This document shows positions 1 to 10,911 of a DNA stretch of 64,000 nucleotides, piece after piece. The DNA lies in NCBI GenBank assembly GCA_017983515.1, contig JAGOBF010000014.1, positions 33,303 through 97,302 on the forward strand, in the 5' to 3' direction. The stretch's first letter is position 1. Each line of letters begins with the position of its first letter. Both the position numbers and the translations under genes were made by a program. The DNA is from Promineifilum sp. (GTDB taxonomy: Bacteria > Chloroflexota > Anaerolineae > Promineifilales > Promineifilaceae). The notes under the pieces are model-generated. The model was not told the DNA's origin, ran no database searches, and saw only the letters and a list, made by a program, of their open reading frames with translations.

Positions 1-630
1 CGACAGGCCGAAGACGCGGGGCACATTGATGCCGACGCCGCGCGCCAGCTCGTGGTCTTCCGACGTCGCCCGCATGGCCAGGCCGGTGCGCGTATAGTGG
101 AAGAAGAGCATGAAGATGACGGCGGCCACCACGGCCACGATGGCCGTGGCCAGTAGGGCCTGCTTGATGATGATCGCGTCGTTGAAGGCCCCCGGAAAAG
201 GGATGGTGATGACGTCGCTGGGCGAGAAGGGGGCGGGGAAGTTGTTCTTGGGCTGGATGCCGAAGACGATGGCCGCCGAGCCTTCCAGGAATTGGGCCAG
301 GCCGAGGGTCATCAGCACAATAGCCAGCAGCGGCTGGCCGGTCATCGGCCGCAGCGCCAGCCGCTCGATCAGCAGCCCCAGTCCGGCCATCGTCAGCACG
401 GCCAGCGGAATGGCTCCCCACAGCGGCAGATTGAACAACTCATTGCCAGTCTCCTCGCCCCCGGCAAACCACCAGGTGACGAACGCGCCGAGCATGACCA
501 GTTGGCCGTGGGAGAAGTTGAACACCTCCGACGAACGGTAGATGAGGACGATGCCCAGGGCAATGATGGCGATGATGCCGCCGTTGAGCAGGCCAGTGGC
601 GAATTGTTGGGGGACGAGTTGCCAGTTCAT
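1..630 (-). CDS. livH: Branched-chain amino acid ABC transporter permease LivH (3' end beyond window)
   Basis: Reading leftwards from an ATG at 630 gives 210 open codons to the window edge, so the C-terminus is missing. The product is a very hydrophobic inner-membrane permease of the LivH family: an opening helix rich in Gly, Ile and Ala is followed by the NFSHGQLVMLGAF block typical of LivH, then ERLALRPMTGQPLLA and a TLGLAQ segment, all family hallmarks. It should form the membrane channel with LivM (not seen, presumably further left) and be driven by LivG/LivF. It lies last in a minus-strand operon after livG and an acyl-CoA synthetase. The substrate (Leu/Ile/Val, amides or another small amino acid) cannot be told from sequence. 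Confidence 0.9.
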   Translation of the reverse strand, partial: MNWQLVPQQFATGLLNGGIIAIIALGIVLIYRSSEVFNFSHGQLVMLGAFVTWWFAGGEETGNELFNLPLWGAIPLAVLTMAGLGLLIERLALRPMTGQPLLAIVLMTLGLAQFLEGSAAIVFGIQPKNNFPAPFSPSDVITIPFPGAFNDAIIIKQALLATAIVAVVAAVIFMLFFHYTRTGLAMRATSEDHELARGVGINVPRVFGLS

Positions 631-660
631 ATTTCGGTATCAGGTGAGGAGTAAACAGTT

Positions 661-724
661 TCGAGTGTCGAGTGTTCCGTCTTCAGCAACTGTTTACGCT
701 CTACTGTTCGCTGCTTGCTGCTTG
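661..724. repeat. Two short heptad repeats in the livH/acyl-CoA synthetase junction
   Basis: TCGAGTG occurs twice in tandem at 661-674 and CTGCTTG twice at 711-724, the latter ending directly at the stop codon of the acyl-CoA synthetase. The units differ in sequence but share the 7-base period seen in the arrays at 2644-2692, 2727-2747, 18041-18061 and 20646-20675. Confidence 0.6.
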
Positions 725-2641
<1,917 letters not shown>

Positions 2642-2643
2642 GA

Positions 2644-2692
2644 AATTACGAATTACGAATTACGAATTACGAATTACGAATTACGAATTACG
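2644..2692. repeat. Seven perfect copies of the heptamer AATTACG
   Basis: Seven uninterrupted 7-bp units (49 bp) lie immediately upstream of the acyl-CoA synthetase start codon, in the position where its ribosome-binding site would be. It is far more AT-rich than its surroundings. Such heptanucleotide arrays resemble the STRR class known from cyanobacteria and other bacteria. Confidence 0.95.
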
Positions 2693-2726
2693 GACGAAGA
2701 ACGGGGCGGGAGAACAAGCTCTCCGA

Positions 2727-2747
2727 GTTCGTCGTTCGTCGTTCGTC
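2727..2747. repeat. Three copies of the heptamer GTTCGTC
   Basis: Three perfect tandem units lie 7 bases from the livG stop codon. Together with the AATTACG array 34 bp away they fill most of the 113-bp gap between livG and the next gene of the operon. Confidence 0.85.
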
Positions 2748-2754
2748 ATTTGCT

Positions 2755-3531
2755 TCAGGCTTCTCCCAGATAGGCCTGAATGACGGCCGGGTTGCGCTTG
2801 ATGTCGTCGGGCGGGCCGTCGGCGATCTTGCGGCCGAAATCGAGCACTACCACGCGGTCGGAGATGTCCATGACCAGACCCATGTCGTGCTCGATGAGCA
2901 CGATGGTGACGCCACGGCGCTCGTAGATGTCGAGAATAAAGCGGGCCATGTCCTCTTTCTCTTCCAGGTTCATGCCGGCCATCGGTTCGTCGAGCAGCAG
3001 CAGTTCCGGTTCCATCGCCAGGGCGCGGCCGAGCTCGACGCGCTTGCGCAGGCCGTAGGGCAGCGCGCCGACGACGGCCTTGCGGATATGGGCGATCTCC
3101 AGGAAGTCGATGATGTCCTCGACGACCTGGCGATGGGCCACTTCTTCGCGGCGGCCCGGCCCCCAATAGAGGATGCTCTGCAACATGCTTTGCTTCATGT
3201 GGATGTGGCGCGCGGCCATCAGGTTGTCGAGCGTGCTGAGGCCGGTGTAGAGGGCGATGTTCTGGAACGTGCGCGCCAATCCCCGCCCGGCGATCTGGTT
3301 GGTGGTCGTTTGGGTCAGGTCGGTTGTGTCGCGCAGCAAGATGCGGCCGCGTTGCGGCCGGTAGAAGCCGCTGATACAGTTGAGGATAGAAGTCTTGCCC
3401 GCGCCGTTGGGGCCGATGATGGCCCGAATTTCGCCGCGGCGCACGTCGAAGCTAACCTCGGAAAGGGCGGCGTTGCCCCCAAAAGAGAGAGAAACGTTGT
3501 CGACGGTAAGTAAGGGTGTTAATTGGCTCAT
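2755..3531 (-). CDS. livG: Branched-chain amino acid ABC transporter ATP-binding protein LivG
   Basis: A 258-residue ABC ATPase of the HAAT family that should couple ATP hydrolysis to import through LivH/LivM. Walker A GPNGAGKTS is at residues 40-48, the Q-loop region LARTFQN follows, the signature is the LivG-type PYGLRKRVELGRAL, Walker B is LLLLDEP and the switch histidine lies in IEHDMG. The long insertion after the Q-loop is normal for LivG as opposed to LivF. I chose the ATG at 3531 (MSQLTPLL) rather than a start ten codons upstream because the family begins close to the first beta strand. First visible gene of the liv operon. Confidence 0.93.
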   Translation of the reverse strand: MSQLTPLLTVDNVSLSFGGNAALSEVSFDVRRGEIRAIIGPNGAGKTSILNCISGFYRPQRGRILLRDTTDLTQTTTNQIAGRGLARTFQNIALYTGLSTLDNLMAARHIHMKQSMLQSILYWGPGRREEVAHRQVVEDIIDFLEIAHIRKAVVGALPYGLRKRVELGRALAMEPELLLLDEPMAGMNLEEKEDMARFILDIYERRGVTIVLIEHDMGLVMDISDRVVVLDFGRKIADGPPDDIKRNPAVIQAYLGEA

Positions 3532-3600
3532 CGGCGTGTCAACGGGATCACGTCGGCGCAAAAAGTATCATAAGTGGCCCTAAGGCGCAACATCTTGGAA

Positions 3601-3626
3601 ACCGGGTTTCTCCCGAGAAACTCGGT
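3601..3626. repeat. Inverted-repeat hairpin upstream of livG
   Basis: An 11-bp stem (one G-T pair) with a 4-base loop lies in the gap between the divergent livG and the gene at 3731. There is no T-tract, so it is more likely a small dispersed palindrome than a terminator. Confidence 0.5.
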
Positions 3627-3730
3627 ATCCGGGAAACGCCGGCCCGCAGGTAGGGATTTCCCCATCTGACAAGTGGGCCGGGAGTTGCTATAGTCTGGAG
3701 ACAACCTAAATCATTCCCAGGAGAAAGCAT

Positions 3731-4165
3731 ATGTCCGATCAAGATGAAGCAACCATTCCCCAATCCCACCTCGATCTGATCACCGGCCCTGTCTACGTCG
3801 TCTTCACCACGATTGCCGACGACGGCCAGCCGGAGAATACCGTCGTCTGGTGTTCGTGGGACGGCGAATACGTGTTGGTAAACACGGCCGCCGGCCGCCG
3901 CAAAGATGAGAACGTGCGCCAGAACCCGAAAGTAGCCCTGACGGCGCTGGATCCCAACGATCCTTATCGCTGGGTCGACGTGCGCGGCTTTGTCGAGATG
4001 ATCGTCCCCGACGAAGGCAACGCCAACATCGACGCCCACGCCCGGCTCTATGCCGGAGCGGAACGCTACTACGGCGACTTTGCGCCCGCCGAACGGGCCG
4101 CCCAGGAGCAGCGTATCATTCTGAAGATTCGCCCCACGCGCGTGCTGGCCTATCCTCATCACTAG
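3731..4165 (+). CDS. Pyridoxamine 5'-phosphate oxidase-family (FMN/F420-binding split barrel) protein
   Basis: This 144-residue protein has the compact split-barrel pattern of the PPOX family: an opening strand with [22 protein letters not shown], then [18 protein letters not shown] and a closing [11 protein letters not shown]. Small members of this family bind FMN or coenzyme F420 and reduce or oxidise diverse small molecules; the [13 protein letters not shown] segment resembles the F420-dependent group. The start is fixed by AGGAG about eight bases upstream of the ATG. It is divergent from livG and followed 27 bases later by a membrane protein. The real substrate is unknown. Confidence 0.82.
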   Translation: MSDQDEATIPQSHLDLITGPVYVVFTTIADDGQPENTVVWCSWDGEYVLVNTAAGRRKDENVRQNPKVALTALDPNDPYRWVDVRGFVEMIVPDEGNANIDAHARLYAGAERYYGDFAPAERAAQEQRIILKIRPTRVLAYPHH

Positions 4166-4192
4166 TCCTGTCAGATTCAGCCGAGGAACTTC

Positions 4193-4831
4193 ATGTTTAT
4201 CCCGTCGCGCTCGCCCGAACCGGACGACGAGCTGGCCCGCAGTATCATCGCTGCCGAGTACGGCTACATCGCCCAGACCGCCTTCCAGGCCAACGAGGAC
4301 CGGGCGCGGGCCTGGCAATACTTCTTCGTCACCTTCGCCACGCTGATCGCCGCGCTGTTGTCGACGCAGGTGGCGGCGGCCGTGCGCCAACAACTCTATC
4401 TGACGTTCGTCGTCATCTTCAGCCTGCTGGCCGTGCTGGGGTTGATCACCGTGTTGCAACTGGTGCGGTTGCGCCAGGCGTGGCTGGAGAGCGCGCGGGC
4501 GATGAACCAGATTAAGGCGCGGCTCATTGCCGATGACCCGGCGCTGGCGGCCTACTTCCGCTGGCGCGACGAGACCCTGCCGGCGGCGTTCAAGTGGCGC
4601 AGCTTCGGCTTTCTGCAGGCGGTGTCGGTGGCCCTGCTCAGCGGGCTGGCCGTGGGTGCGGCCGTGGCCTTCGGGGCGCTGGCCGGTGGGGAGGTCGTCG
4701 TGCCCTGGCTGCCAAGCCTGAGCTCCGCTGCGCTGGCCGCGGGTGGCATCCTGTGGTTGGGGTATATCGCGCCGCTGCGGCGCGCGCCACCGGCTTCGCC
4801 CGGCCCGGAAGCGAGTCCGGCAGCAAAATGA
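4193..4831 (+). CDS. Unknown four-helix membrane protein
   Basis: A 212-residue protein of no recognised family. It has a soluble N-terminus of about 45 residues with EYGYIAQTAFQANEDRARA, a helical stretch reminiscent of membrane proteins with cytoplasmic amphipathic leaders, then two transmembrane segments (about 50-67 and 72-93), a cytoplasmic helical linker, and two more hydrophobic segments (about 145-170 and 177-195) ending in a Pro/Ala-rich tail. A CCGAGGAAC stretch serves as ribosome-binding site. It follows the PPOX gene by 27 bases and is probably co-transcribed. It could be a small sensor or effector membrane subunit, but no function can be assigned. Confidence 0.75.
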   Translation: MFIPSRSPEPDDELARSIIAAEYGYIAQTAFQANEDRARAWQYFFVTFATLIAALLSTQVAAAVRQQLYLTFVVIFSLLAVLGLITVLQLVRLRQAWLESARAMNQIKARLIADDPALAAYFRWRDETLPAAFKWRSFGFLQAVSVALLSGLAVGAAVAFGALAGGEVVVPWLPSLSSAALAAGGILWLGYIAPLRRAPPASPGPEASPAAK

Positions 4832-4870
4832 ATGCGATTCTTTAGCGTCCCTTCTGAGTGATTCCCCTCA

Positions 4871-4899
4871 TTGACACCCACCCCCGCGGCCATTAGACT
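4871..4899 (+). promoter_or_regulatory. Promoter for the VWA/HExxH secreted protein
   Basis: TTGACA at 4871-4876, a 17-base spacer and TAGACT at 4894-4899. Predicted start near 4907 leaves a leader of about 170 bases before the ATG at 5080, in which I see no clear riboswitch. Confidence 0.65.
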
Positions 4900-5079
4900 G
4901 TAAGGTGCTCAACGCAGCCGCCTCTCCCGCGCAGCGGCGGTTCAATCCATAGGCGTCCGGCCGGTCGACTGTAGCGGCCCGGTCGGAACTGGCAGCCGCG
5001 TCTCGGGCGGCGATTATCGGGTTCCACATCCTCTGCAATCGAATAGCATCCCCTAGACACTCAGTAAGGAGAATCAAAC

Positions 5080-8000
5080 ATGTCTCGTGTCAAGTTCCTG
5101 TTGGTACTGATAGGGATTTTTGTGTTGGCCGCCGCCGCGGCGGCCGGGGCCGCTCCCGTGGCCCAGGGCGACCCGCCATCGTCCGGCGGCCCGGCCGTCG
5201 ACGGCGGCGTGCCCGAAGGCAGCGGCGAAGCGCTGCGCTCGCCTTCGGCCTGTTCCACGCCCACAACCCAAAGCATCCGCGGCAAGAGCGTCATCTTCGA
5301 CCAGTGTTACCAGCGCAATTTCAGCCACGGCGGCACGAATTACTCTATCGAGACTTACTACCGCGAGACGACCAACGCCACCAACACGGCCCAATGCAGC
5401 GCGGCCGAGAATACCGCCGGTCGTTGCGAGCATGAGATTGCCAACAATGACGACAGCAACGGCGACAACATCAACGCCGTGGCCGTGGCCGCCGAGGCCG
5501 AGACGGCCATGCGCTTCTATCATGACCGCGGCCTCGACTTCCTGCCGGGCAGCTCCACGACGCTGCAAATCTACATCGCCGAGGACCCGCGTATCGGTGG
5601 CACGCCGACCACGGGCAGCATCCAGGTCGACGACGAGAACATTGACAACAACGACGCCCTCAACAAGCGGCTGCTGGGCTTCCACGAGATCATGCACCTG
5701 GTGCAATACAACTACGATACGGCCACCGGCTGGCAGGACTTCTTCGGCGAGGGCATCGCCCGCACCATCGAGGATCGGGCCGATACGACGCTCGACGCCG
5801 ACACCGGCCACCTTTTCATCCCCGAAGTCAACGGCATTCTGGGCAGCGACGCCAACCGCACCAGCGACCTGAGTACGATCAATTATCGCAGCGTCATGTG
5901 GTGGACGTGGCTGATGGATCAGTATCGCAGCGGTGCGGAAGTGGCTCCGGTGCAGGGCTGGGACGCGCTGCTCGACTTCTACACTGAGCTGAACACCGAC
6001 GCCAGCCAGGTCAACGCCGTGCGCGACTTCATCAGCGCCCAGGGCAGCAGCTTCCGCGACGACTTCATCGACTACACCCTGGCGCTCTATGCCTATCGCT
6101 TCAGCCCGGCCGATGCGCGGCTGACCTACCTGGATAATGAGATTCGCAACAACACCGCCGGCCTCAGCGGCCATTCGGTCATCACTGGCGGCCCGGCATT
6201 CAGCACGGTCACCACGTCGATGAACCCGCGTTCGTCGCGCTACTGGGAGTTCAATCCGGCCTCGCAGTGCGACTTCACCACCTTCAGCTTCGACGGCAAC
6301 GGCACGGACTTCGGCTTCAGCGTCATGACCGTCGACGGCGGCGTGCTGCAAAATCGCTGGACGAGCTTCAGCGACAGCTGGGCGCGGACGGTGCGCACGG
6401 CCGACCTGGATCGTGCCGTGGGCGTCGTCTCGGCCGTTGACCAGGCGGGCACGGTCGACGTCGGTCGCGGCTGCGTCGACCCGACACTGATCATCAAAAG
6501 CCCAACTACGGCAGCAGCCGAGATGGTGGGCAACGCCAACAACCCGCGCAAGATGATCGTCCGGCTGCGCGTGCAGGGGGCCGACGGCAGCAGCGTGGCC
6601 GGCCTGCTGGCCGGCGACTTTACGGTGCAGCTGCGCCAGGCGGGTGGCGGGCCGCTGCTGCCGGCGACGATTATCAACAGCGCCTATGTGCAGGATGATT
6701 ATTGGCTGCTGGTGCGGCCGCCCAAGAACACCGACGGCGCGCAGAACGGGCAGTTCTATGACCTCATCGTCAGCCTGGGGACGCAGAGCGATACCGAGAA
6801 CAGCGCCGTGCTCTATGTGAAGCGCACGCAGGACGTCATCGTCGTGCTCGACCGTTCCGGCAGCATGACGACGGCCAACAAGATTCAGGCGGCACGCAAC
6901 GCGGCCAATCTGTTCATCAACGAGCTGGCCGGCGACGACCAGGCCGGCTACGTGGCTTTCGACACCGACGCCGACCTGCGCGAACCGCTGGCCCCGCTGG
7001 CCGGCGGCCACCGGCAAGACATCGAGGACGCCATCGCCGCTGAAGTGCCGCTCGATTTCACGTCGATCGGCGACGGCATGCGCACGGCGGCCGACGAGCA
7101 CGATGCCCACGGCATCCCGGCCAATCTGTGCAGCTTCATCCTGCTCAGCGACGGCTATGAGAACGAAGCCGCCCTTTGGGCCGACGTGAAGGCCGGCGTG
7201 ATCGATAACGGCTGTGCCATCCACAGCATCGCCCTGGGGCCGCAAGCCAACGAGCCGCTGATGCAGCAGATCGCCGCGTCGGTGCCCGGCGGCAGCTACG
7301 ACTACGCCGACAGCAGCGGCAGCGTGCCCATCGCCCCGCCGGCCCTGTCGCCGGGGGCGGCCACGGCCGGCGTATTAGGCTGGGAGAACAACCTCGGCCG
7401 TGTCTATGACAACAAGGCGGCTCAGGTGGCCGGGCGGCAACGAATGCCCTGGGAATTGGTGGCCAATGATGCCGGTGCGGCCGGATATTATGAGTTCTAC
7501 GTCGACGATACCAGCACGGAACTGGTAATTGCCGTTTCCTGGCAGAAGCCGAGCGACAATTTCAATTATGAACTGTTCGGTCCGGACGGGCCGGTGATAC
7601 CCGACGAGGATACCGATTCGAAATACTTCACCAATTCGGTCTTGCGCGTCTTCGACCCCAAGCCCGGCTACTGGAAGCTGTACATCTTTGGGCTAAACCA
7701 GGAATATTACGTCAGCACCACGGCCGAGAGCCAGGTGGAGTTGTACCTGTTCGTGGGTTCGCCCGTCGCCGAGTTGTATCAGGGCACGAAAGTGCCGCTG
7801 GTGGCGACGTTCGTCGGGCCGGACAAGCCGGTGCTGGGAGCCGACGTGCGCGCCCGGGTGCGCGCGCCCAATGGCCTGGTGACGACGGTCATCCTCTATG
7901 ATGATGGTACCCACGGCGACGGCGAGGCCGACGACGGCGTCTACGGCAACGATTACAAGGTGACCAGCTACGGGGACGAACCGGCACCGGATAAACCGCC

Positions 8001-9048
8001 GGTCGAGGGCGAGGCCCCGAACGGCGTCGGCTCCTATTTGGTGACGGCCATCGGCATCATCGGTGATATCCGCCGCGAAGCGCAGGGCAGCTTCGCCCTG
8101 ACAGCCTGCGGCGATGAAAACGGCAACCGCCTGCCCGACTGCTGGGAGAAGGAAAACGAAGTCGAAGACCCCGACGACGACCCCGACAAGGACAACCTGT
8201 CCAACTACTGTGAATTCATCCAGGGCACCGACCCCCACGACGCCGACACCGACAACGGCGGCGAGCGCGACGGCAGCGAGGTGCGGGGCTGCGAGATGGA
8301 CCCGAACGGGCAGAATCCCCACGACCCGACCGACGACCGCGTGCGGGGGTTGGGCAGCGTCCACGTGCGGCCGGAGTTGCTCTCGCTGAAGCCGGTCATC
8401 TACATCTGGTGGGGGCCGCTGCTGCAGGGCAAGCTCCTGTGGGTCGATATCTATCGCCGCCCGGTCGACGGCGACGGCCACCCGACGGGGCCGTGGCTGC
8501 TGATCAAGGAGAAGGTCGAGGACAACGACCACATCGATCAGGACGTGACGCCCGGCCAGAGCTACGAATACCTGCTGATTCCCACCGGGGAAGGCTCGGG
8601 CGGCGAGCAGGGCAAGGGCGTATCGGAGCCGACCGGGCCGGTGAAGGCCAGCAATGATCCCTATGCGCCGGGCGGCAGTGTGCTAATCAACGGCGGCGAT
8701 GAGACGACCGACAGTCTAAAGGTGACGTTGATGCTCGCGGCCGACGACGGCGGCGATCAGTCCGACGGCGGGCCGAGCGGCGACCCGCCGGGCACGCCGG
8801 TGAATGAGCTGGAGATGCGCCTGAGCAACTCGCCCAACTTCGACGGCGTGGCCTGGCGGCCGTTCCAGGCCACGGTCAATAACTGGGATCTGGGCGACGT
8901 GGAGTCGGGCGAGGCGGCCACCGTCTACGTGCAGTTCCGCGACAAGGCGGGCAACGTCGGCGAGAGCGGCATGGGGCAGATGGATACGATCCTCTACGAC
9001 GCCCCGACGGAGTGGCTGCTCTACCTGTCTACCGTCGCCAAGCCGTAG
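5080..9048 (+). CDS. Large secreted protein with HExxH motif, VWA domain and calcium-type repeats
   Basis: A 1322-residue exported protein with a signal peptide (about residues 1-26). The first third holds H202-E-x-x-H206 (GFHEIMHLVQY) with a downstream EGIAR, like a zinc metallopeptidase of the gluzincin kind. A von Willebrand factor A domain begins near residue 585 with the MIDAS motif D591-R-S-G-S595 and continues with the TDADL and LLSDGYE segments. After this come beta-rich regions, an Asp/Asn-rich calcium-binding-like stretch (about residues 1010-1090) and a final beta domain ending in WLLYLSTVAKP. That tail resembles the YLPLV-type C-terminal motif of many secreted Chloroflexota proteins, possibly a sorting tag. 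AAGGAG precedes the ATG. Likely an extracellular protease or adhesin; the peptidase activity is unproven. Confidence 0.85.
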   Translation: MSRVKFLLVLIGIFVLAAAAAAGAAPVAQGDPPSSGGPAVDGGVPEGSGEALRSPSACSTPTTQSIRGKSVIFDQCYQRNFSHGGTNYSIETYYRETTNATNTAQCSAAENTAGRCEHEIANNDDSNGDNINAVAVAAEAETAMRFYHDRGLDFLPGSSTTLQIYIAEDPRIGGTPTTGSIQVDDENIDNNDALNKRLLGFHEIMHLVQYNYDTATGWQDFFGEGIARTIEDRADTTLDADTGHLFIPEVNGILGSDANRTSDLSTINYRSVMWWTWLMDQYRSGAEVAPVQGWDALLDFYTELNTDASQVNAVRDFISAQGSSFRDDFIDYTLALYAYRFSPADARLTYLDNEIRNNTAGLSGHSVITGGPAFSTVTTSMNPRSSRYWEFNPASQCDFTTFSFDGNGTDFGFSVMTVDGGVLQNRWTSFSDSWARTVRTADLDRAVGVVSAVDQAGTVDVGRGCVDPTLIIKSPTTAAAEMVGNANNPRKMIVRLRVQGADGSSVAGLLAGDFTVQLRQAGGGPLLPATIINSAYVQDDYWLLVRPPKNTDGAQNGQFYDLIVSLGTQSDTENSAVLYVKRTQDVIVVLDRSGSMTTANKIQAARNAANLFINELAGDDQAGYVAFDTDADLREPLAPLAGGHRQDIEDAIAAEVPLDFTSIGDGMRTAADEHDAHGIPANLCSFILLSDGYENEAALWADVKAGVIDNGCAIHSIALGPQANEPLMQQIAASVPGGSYDYADSSGSVPIAPPALSPGAATAGVLGWENNLGRVYDNKAAQVAGRQRMPWELVANDAGAAGYYEFYVDDTSTELVIAVSWQKPSDNFNYELFGPDGPVIPDEDTDSKYFTNSVLRVFDPKPGYWKLYIFGLNQEYYVSTTAESQVELYLFVGSPVAELYQGTKVPLVATFVGPDKPVLGADVRARVRAPNGLVTTVILYDDGTHGDGEADDGVYGNDYKVTSYGDEPAPDKPPVEGEAPNGVGSYLVTAIGIIGDIRREAQGSFALTACGDENGNRLPDCWEKENEVEDPDDDPDKDNLSNYCEFIQGTDPHDADTDNGGERDGSEVRGCEMDPNGQNPHDPTDDRVRGLGSVHVRPELLSLKPVIYIWWGPLLQGKLLWVDIYRRPVDGDGHPTGPWLLIKEKVEDNDHIDQDVTPGQSYEYLLIPTGEGSGGEQGKGVSEPTGPVKASNDPYAPGGSVLINGGDETTDSLKVTLMLAADDGGDQSDGGPSGDPPGTPVNELEMRLSNSPNFDGVAWRPFQATVNNWDLGDVESGEAATVYVQFRDKAGNVGESGMGQMDTILYDAPTEWLLYLSTVAKP

Positions 9049-9059
9049 CGAGACGGAGG

Positions 9060-9184
9060 ATCCACAGATTTCGCAGATTTTTTGAGAAGGCGAGAGCCGG
9101 GGCAACGCGCGGTCAGGGCGAGACTTAGTCTCCCCTTTCCCGCCCCCGGCTCCCGGCCTCTTCGCAATCTGCGTCATCTGTGGT
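9060..9184. repeat. Imperfect inverted repeat of the CACAGAT type
   Basis: CCACAGATTTCGCAGATT near 9062-9079 is matched in inverse orientation by AATCTGCGTCATCTGTGG at 9167-9184, and inside them GAGAGCCGGGG pairs with CCCCCGGCTC. The unit follows the stop of the secreted protein and may act as a transcript-ending hairpin. Related sequences lie at 53150-53225 and 57073-57155. Confidence 0.6.
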
Positions 9185-9196
9185 TTCCTTCCCAGG

Positions 9197-9210
9197 GCTT
9201 TTCAGTAATC
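9197..9210. repeat. End fragment of the 97-bp inverted-repeat element
   Basis: Fourteen bases are identical to the left end of the element at 14478-14574. No matching right end is visible, so this is a remnant or a short chance copy. Confidence 0.45.
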
Positions 9211-9245
9211 AGCCCTCCTATTCTTCCATGCCCGCGCGCGGGTGA

Positions 9246-9251
9246 TATAAT
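9246..9251 (+). promoter_or_regulatory. -10 box for comM (leaderless arrangement)
   Basis: A perfect TATAAT ends six bases before the comM ATG at 9258, so the transcript should begin at or next to the start codon. The -35 region is poor. Confidence 0.55.
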
Positions 9252-9257
9252 CGCCCC

Positions 9258-10784
9258 ATGCTTGCCAAAACCCTCAGCGCGGCCATCGTCGGCCTGGACG
9301 CGGAACTGGTCGACGTCGAAGTCGACATCGTCAAGGGGCAACCCTACTTCGCCCTGGTCGGCCTGCCCGACGCGGCCGTGCGCGAGAGCCGCGACCGCGT
9401 CTATGCCGCCATCAAGAACAGCGGCTACACCTTCCCCCTGCATCGCATCACCGTCAACCTGGCCCCGGCCGACCTGCGCAAGGAAGGCCCGGCCTACGAC
9501 CTGCCCATCGCCGTCGGCGTGCTGGCCGCCACCTCGCAGGTCTGGCATAACCTGCTCGACGGGGCGCTGTTCTTCGGCGAGTTGTCGCTGGAGGGAACCA
9601 CGCGCCACACCAAGGGCGTGCTGCCGCTGGCGGCTATGGCTCGCGAGCGCGGCCTCAAGCGCCTGTTCGTGCCCGCCGACGACGCGGCCGAGGCGGCGCT
9701 GATGCCCGATATCGAGGTTTACGCCGTGCGCAGCCTGGCCGAACTGGTCGGCCATCTGACCGATATGGAGCCGCTGAGGCCGGTCACCGTCGACCTGGCC
9801 TCCGCCTTCGACGGGGAGATCGACTACGCCACCGACTTCGCCGACATCATGGGCCAGGAGCACGTCAAGCGGGCGATGGAAGTCAGCGCCGCCGGCGGCC
9901 ACAACGCGCTGCTTACCGGGCCGCCGGGCGCGGGCAAGACGCTGATCGCCAAGGCGCTGCCGGGCATCCTGCCCCGAATGGGCATCGACGAGGCGCTGGA
10001 GGTGACCAAGATCTACAGCGTGGCCGGGATGCTGCCGGCCGAGACACCGCTGGTGCGAGCGCGGCCGTTTCGCTCGCCCCACCACACCATCAGCTATGCC
10101 GGGCTGGTGGGCGGTGGGCAGTGGCCGCGGCCGGGCGAGATATCACTGGCCCACCGCGGCGTGCTGTTCCTCGACGAGCTGCCCGAGTTCGGCGAGCGGC
10201 TGATCGAAGTCTTGCGCCAACCGCTGGAGGGGATGCCGCGCGAGGTATCGATCAGCCGGGCCACGGGCAGCGTCACCTTTCCGGCCAACTTCATGCTCAT
10301 CGCCGCGCAGAATCCCTGCCCCTGCGGCTATTACGGCGACCCGACCCGCGCCTGCACATGCTCCAGCGCCGTGGTCACCCGCTACCAGAAACGGGTCAGC
10401 GGGCCGCTGATGGATCGCATCGACCTGCACGTGGAGGTGCCACGGGTGGAATACGAGAAGCTGGCCTCGACCCAGCGCGGCGAAAGGTCGGCCGATGTGC
10501 GCGGCCGGGTGGAGGCGGCCCGGGCGCGGCAAGGCGAGCGCTTCGCGGGCACAGACCTCTACGCCAACGCCGACATGGGGCCGGGCGAAGTGCGCCGTTT
10601 CTGCACGCTGGACGAGACCGGCGCGCGGCTGATGAAAAGCGCCATGACGCAAATGAACCTGAGCGCGCGGGGATTCCATCGCGTGCTCAAGGTCGGCCGC
10701 ACCATCGCCGACCTGGCCGGCAGCGAAACCATCGGCCCGGCGCATCTGGCCGAGGCGTTGCAGTATCGGGCGCGAGGGCAGTGA
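9258..10784 (+). CDS. comM: YifB/ComM family magnesium chelatase-like AAA+ ATPase
   Basis: A 508-residue protein of normal length for the family. An N-terminal Lon-substrate-binding-like (ChlI) domain with GLPDAAVRESRDRV is followed by the Mg-chelatase AAA+ core: Walker A GPPGAGKT at residues 221-228, Walker B GVLFLDELPEF, and the NPCPCGYYGDP cysteine motif, ending with the conserved C-terminal helical domain. ComM is known as a hexameric helicase that promotes branch migration of recombination intermediates during natural transformation; many bacteria without competence also carry it. It stands alone here, with a TATAAT box six bases upstream and no ribosome-binding site, suggesting leaderless expression. 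Confidence 0.95.
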   Translation: MLAKTLSAAIVGLDAELVDVEVDIVKGQPYFALVGLPDAAVRESRDRVYAAIKNSGYTFPLHRITVNLAPADLRKEGPAYDLPIAVGVLAATSQVWHNLLDGALFFGELSLEGTTRHTKGVLPLAAMARERGLKRLFVPADDAAEAALMPDIEVYAVRSLAELVGHLTDMEPLRPVTVDLASAFDGEIDYATDFADIMGQEHVKRAMEVSAAGGHNALLTGPPGAGKTLIAKALPGILPRMGIDEALEVTKIYSVAGMLPAETPLVRARPFRSPHHTISYAGLVGGGQWPRPGEISLAHRGVLFLDELPEFGERLIEVLRQPLEGMPREVSISRATGSVTFPANFMLIAAQNPCPCGYYGDPTRACTCSSAVVTRYQKRVSGPLMDRIDLHVEVPRVEYEKLASTQRGERSADVRGRVEAARARQGERFAGTDLYANADMGPGEVRRFCTLDETGARLMKSAMTQMNLSARGFHRVLKVGRTIADLAGSETIGPAHLAEALQYRARGQ

Positions 10785-10911
10785 AGGGGCCGGCGGCCGT
10801 GGAGTCAGCACGATGTGGCGATTATTCCTTTTATTCTCTGCGCTATCGGGACGGGGTTGATCTGGTTTCGCGGCCGATATAATCTTACCTATTTCTTACC
10901 GGAGTAGATCA

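Noticed and set aside
2644..2747. CRISPR array
   Set aside because: The units are 7 bases long without spacers, and no cas gene is present.
5074..7245. A 723-codon open frame on the minus strand within the VWA/HExxH protein gene
   Set aside because: It is a mirror of the high-GC plus-strand gene, has no ribosome-binding site or recognisable domain, and is low-complexity in Ala, Val, Gly and Asp, as expected from antisense of biased codons.
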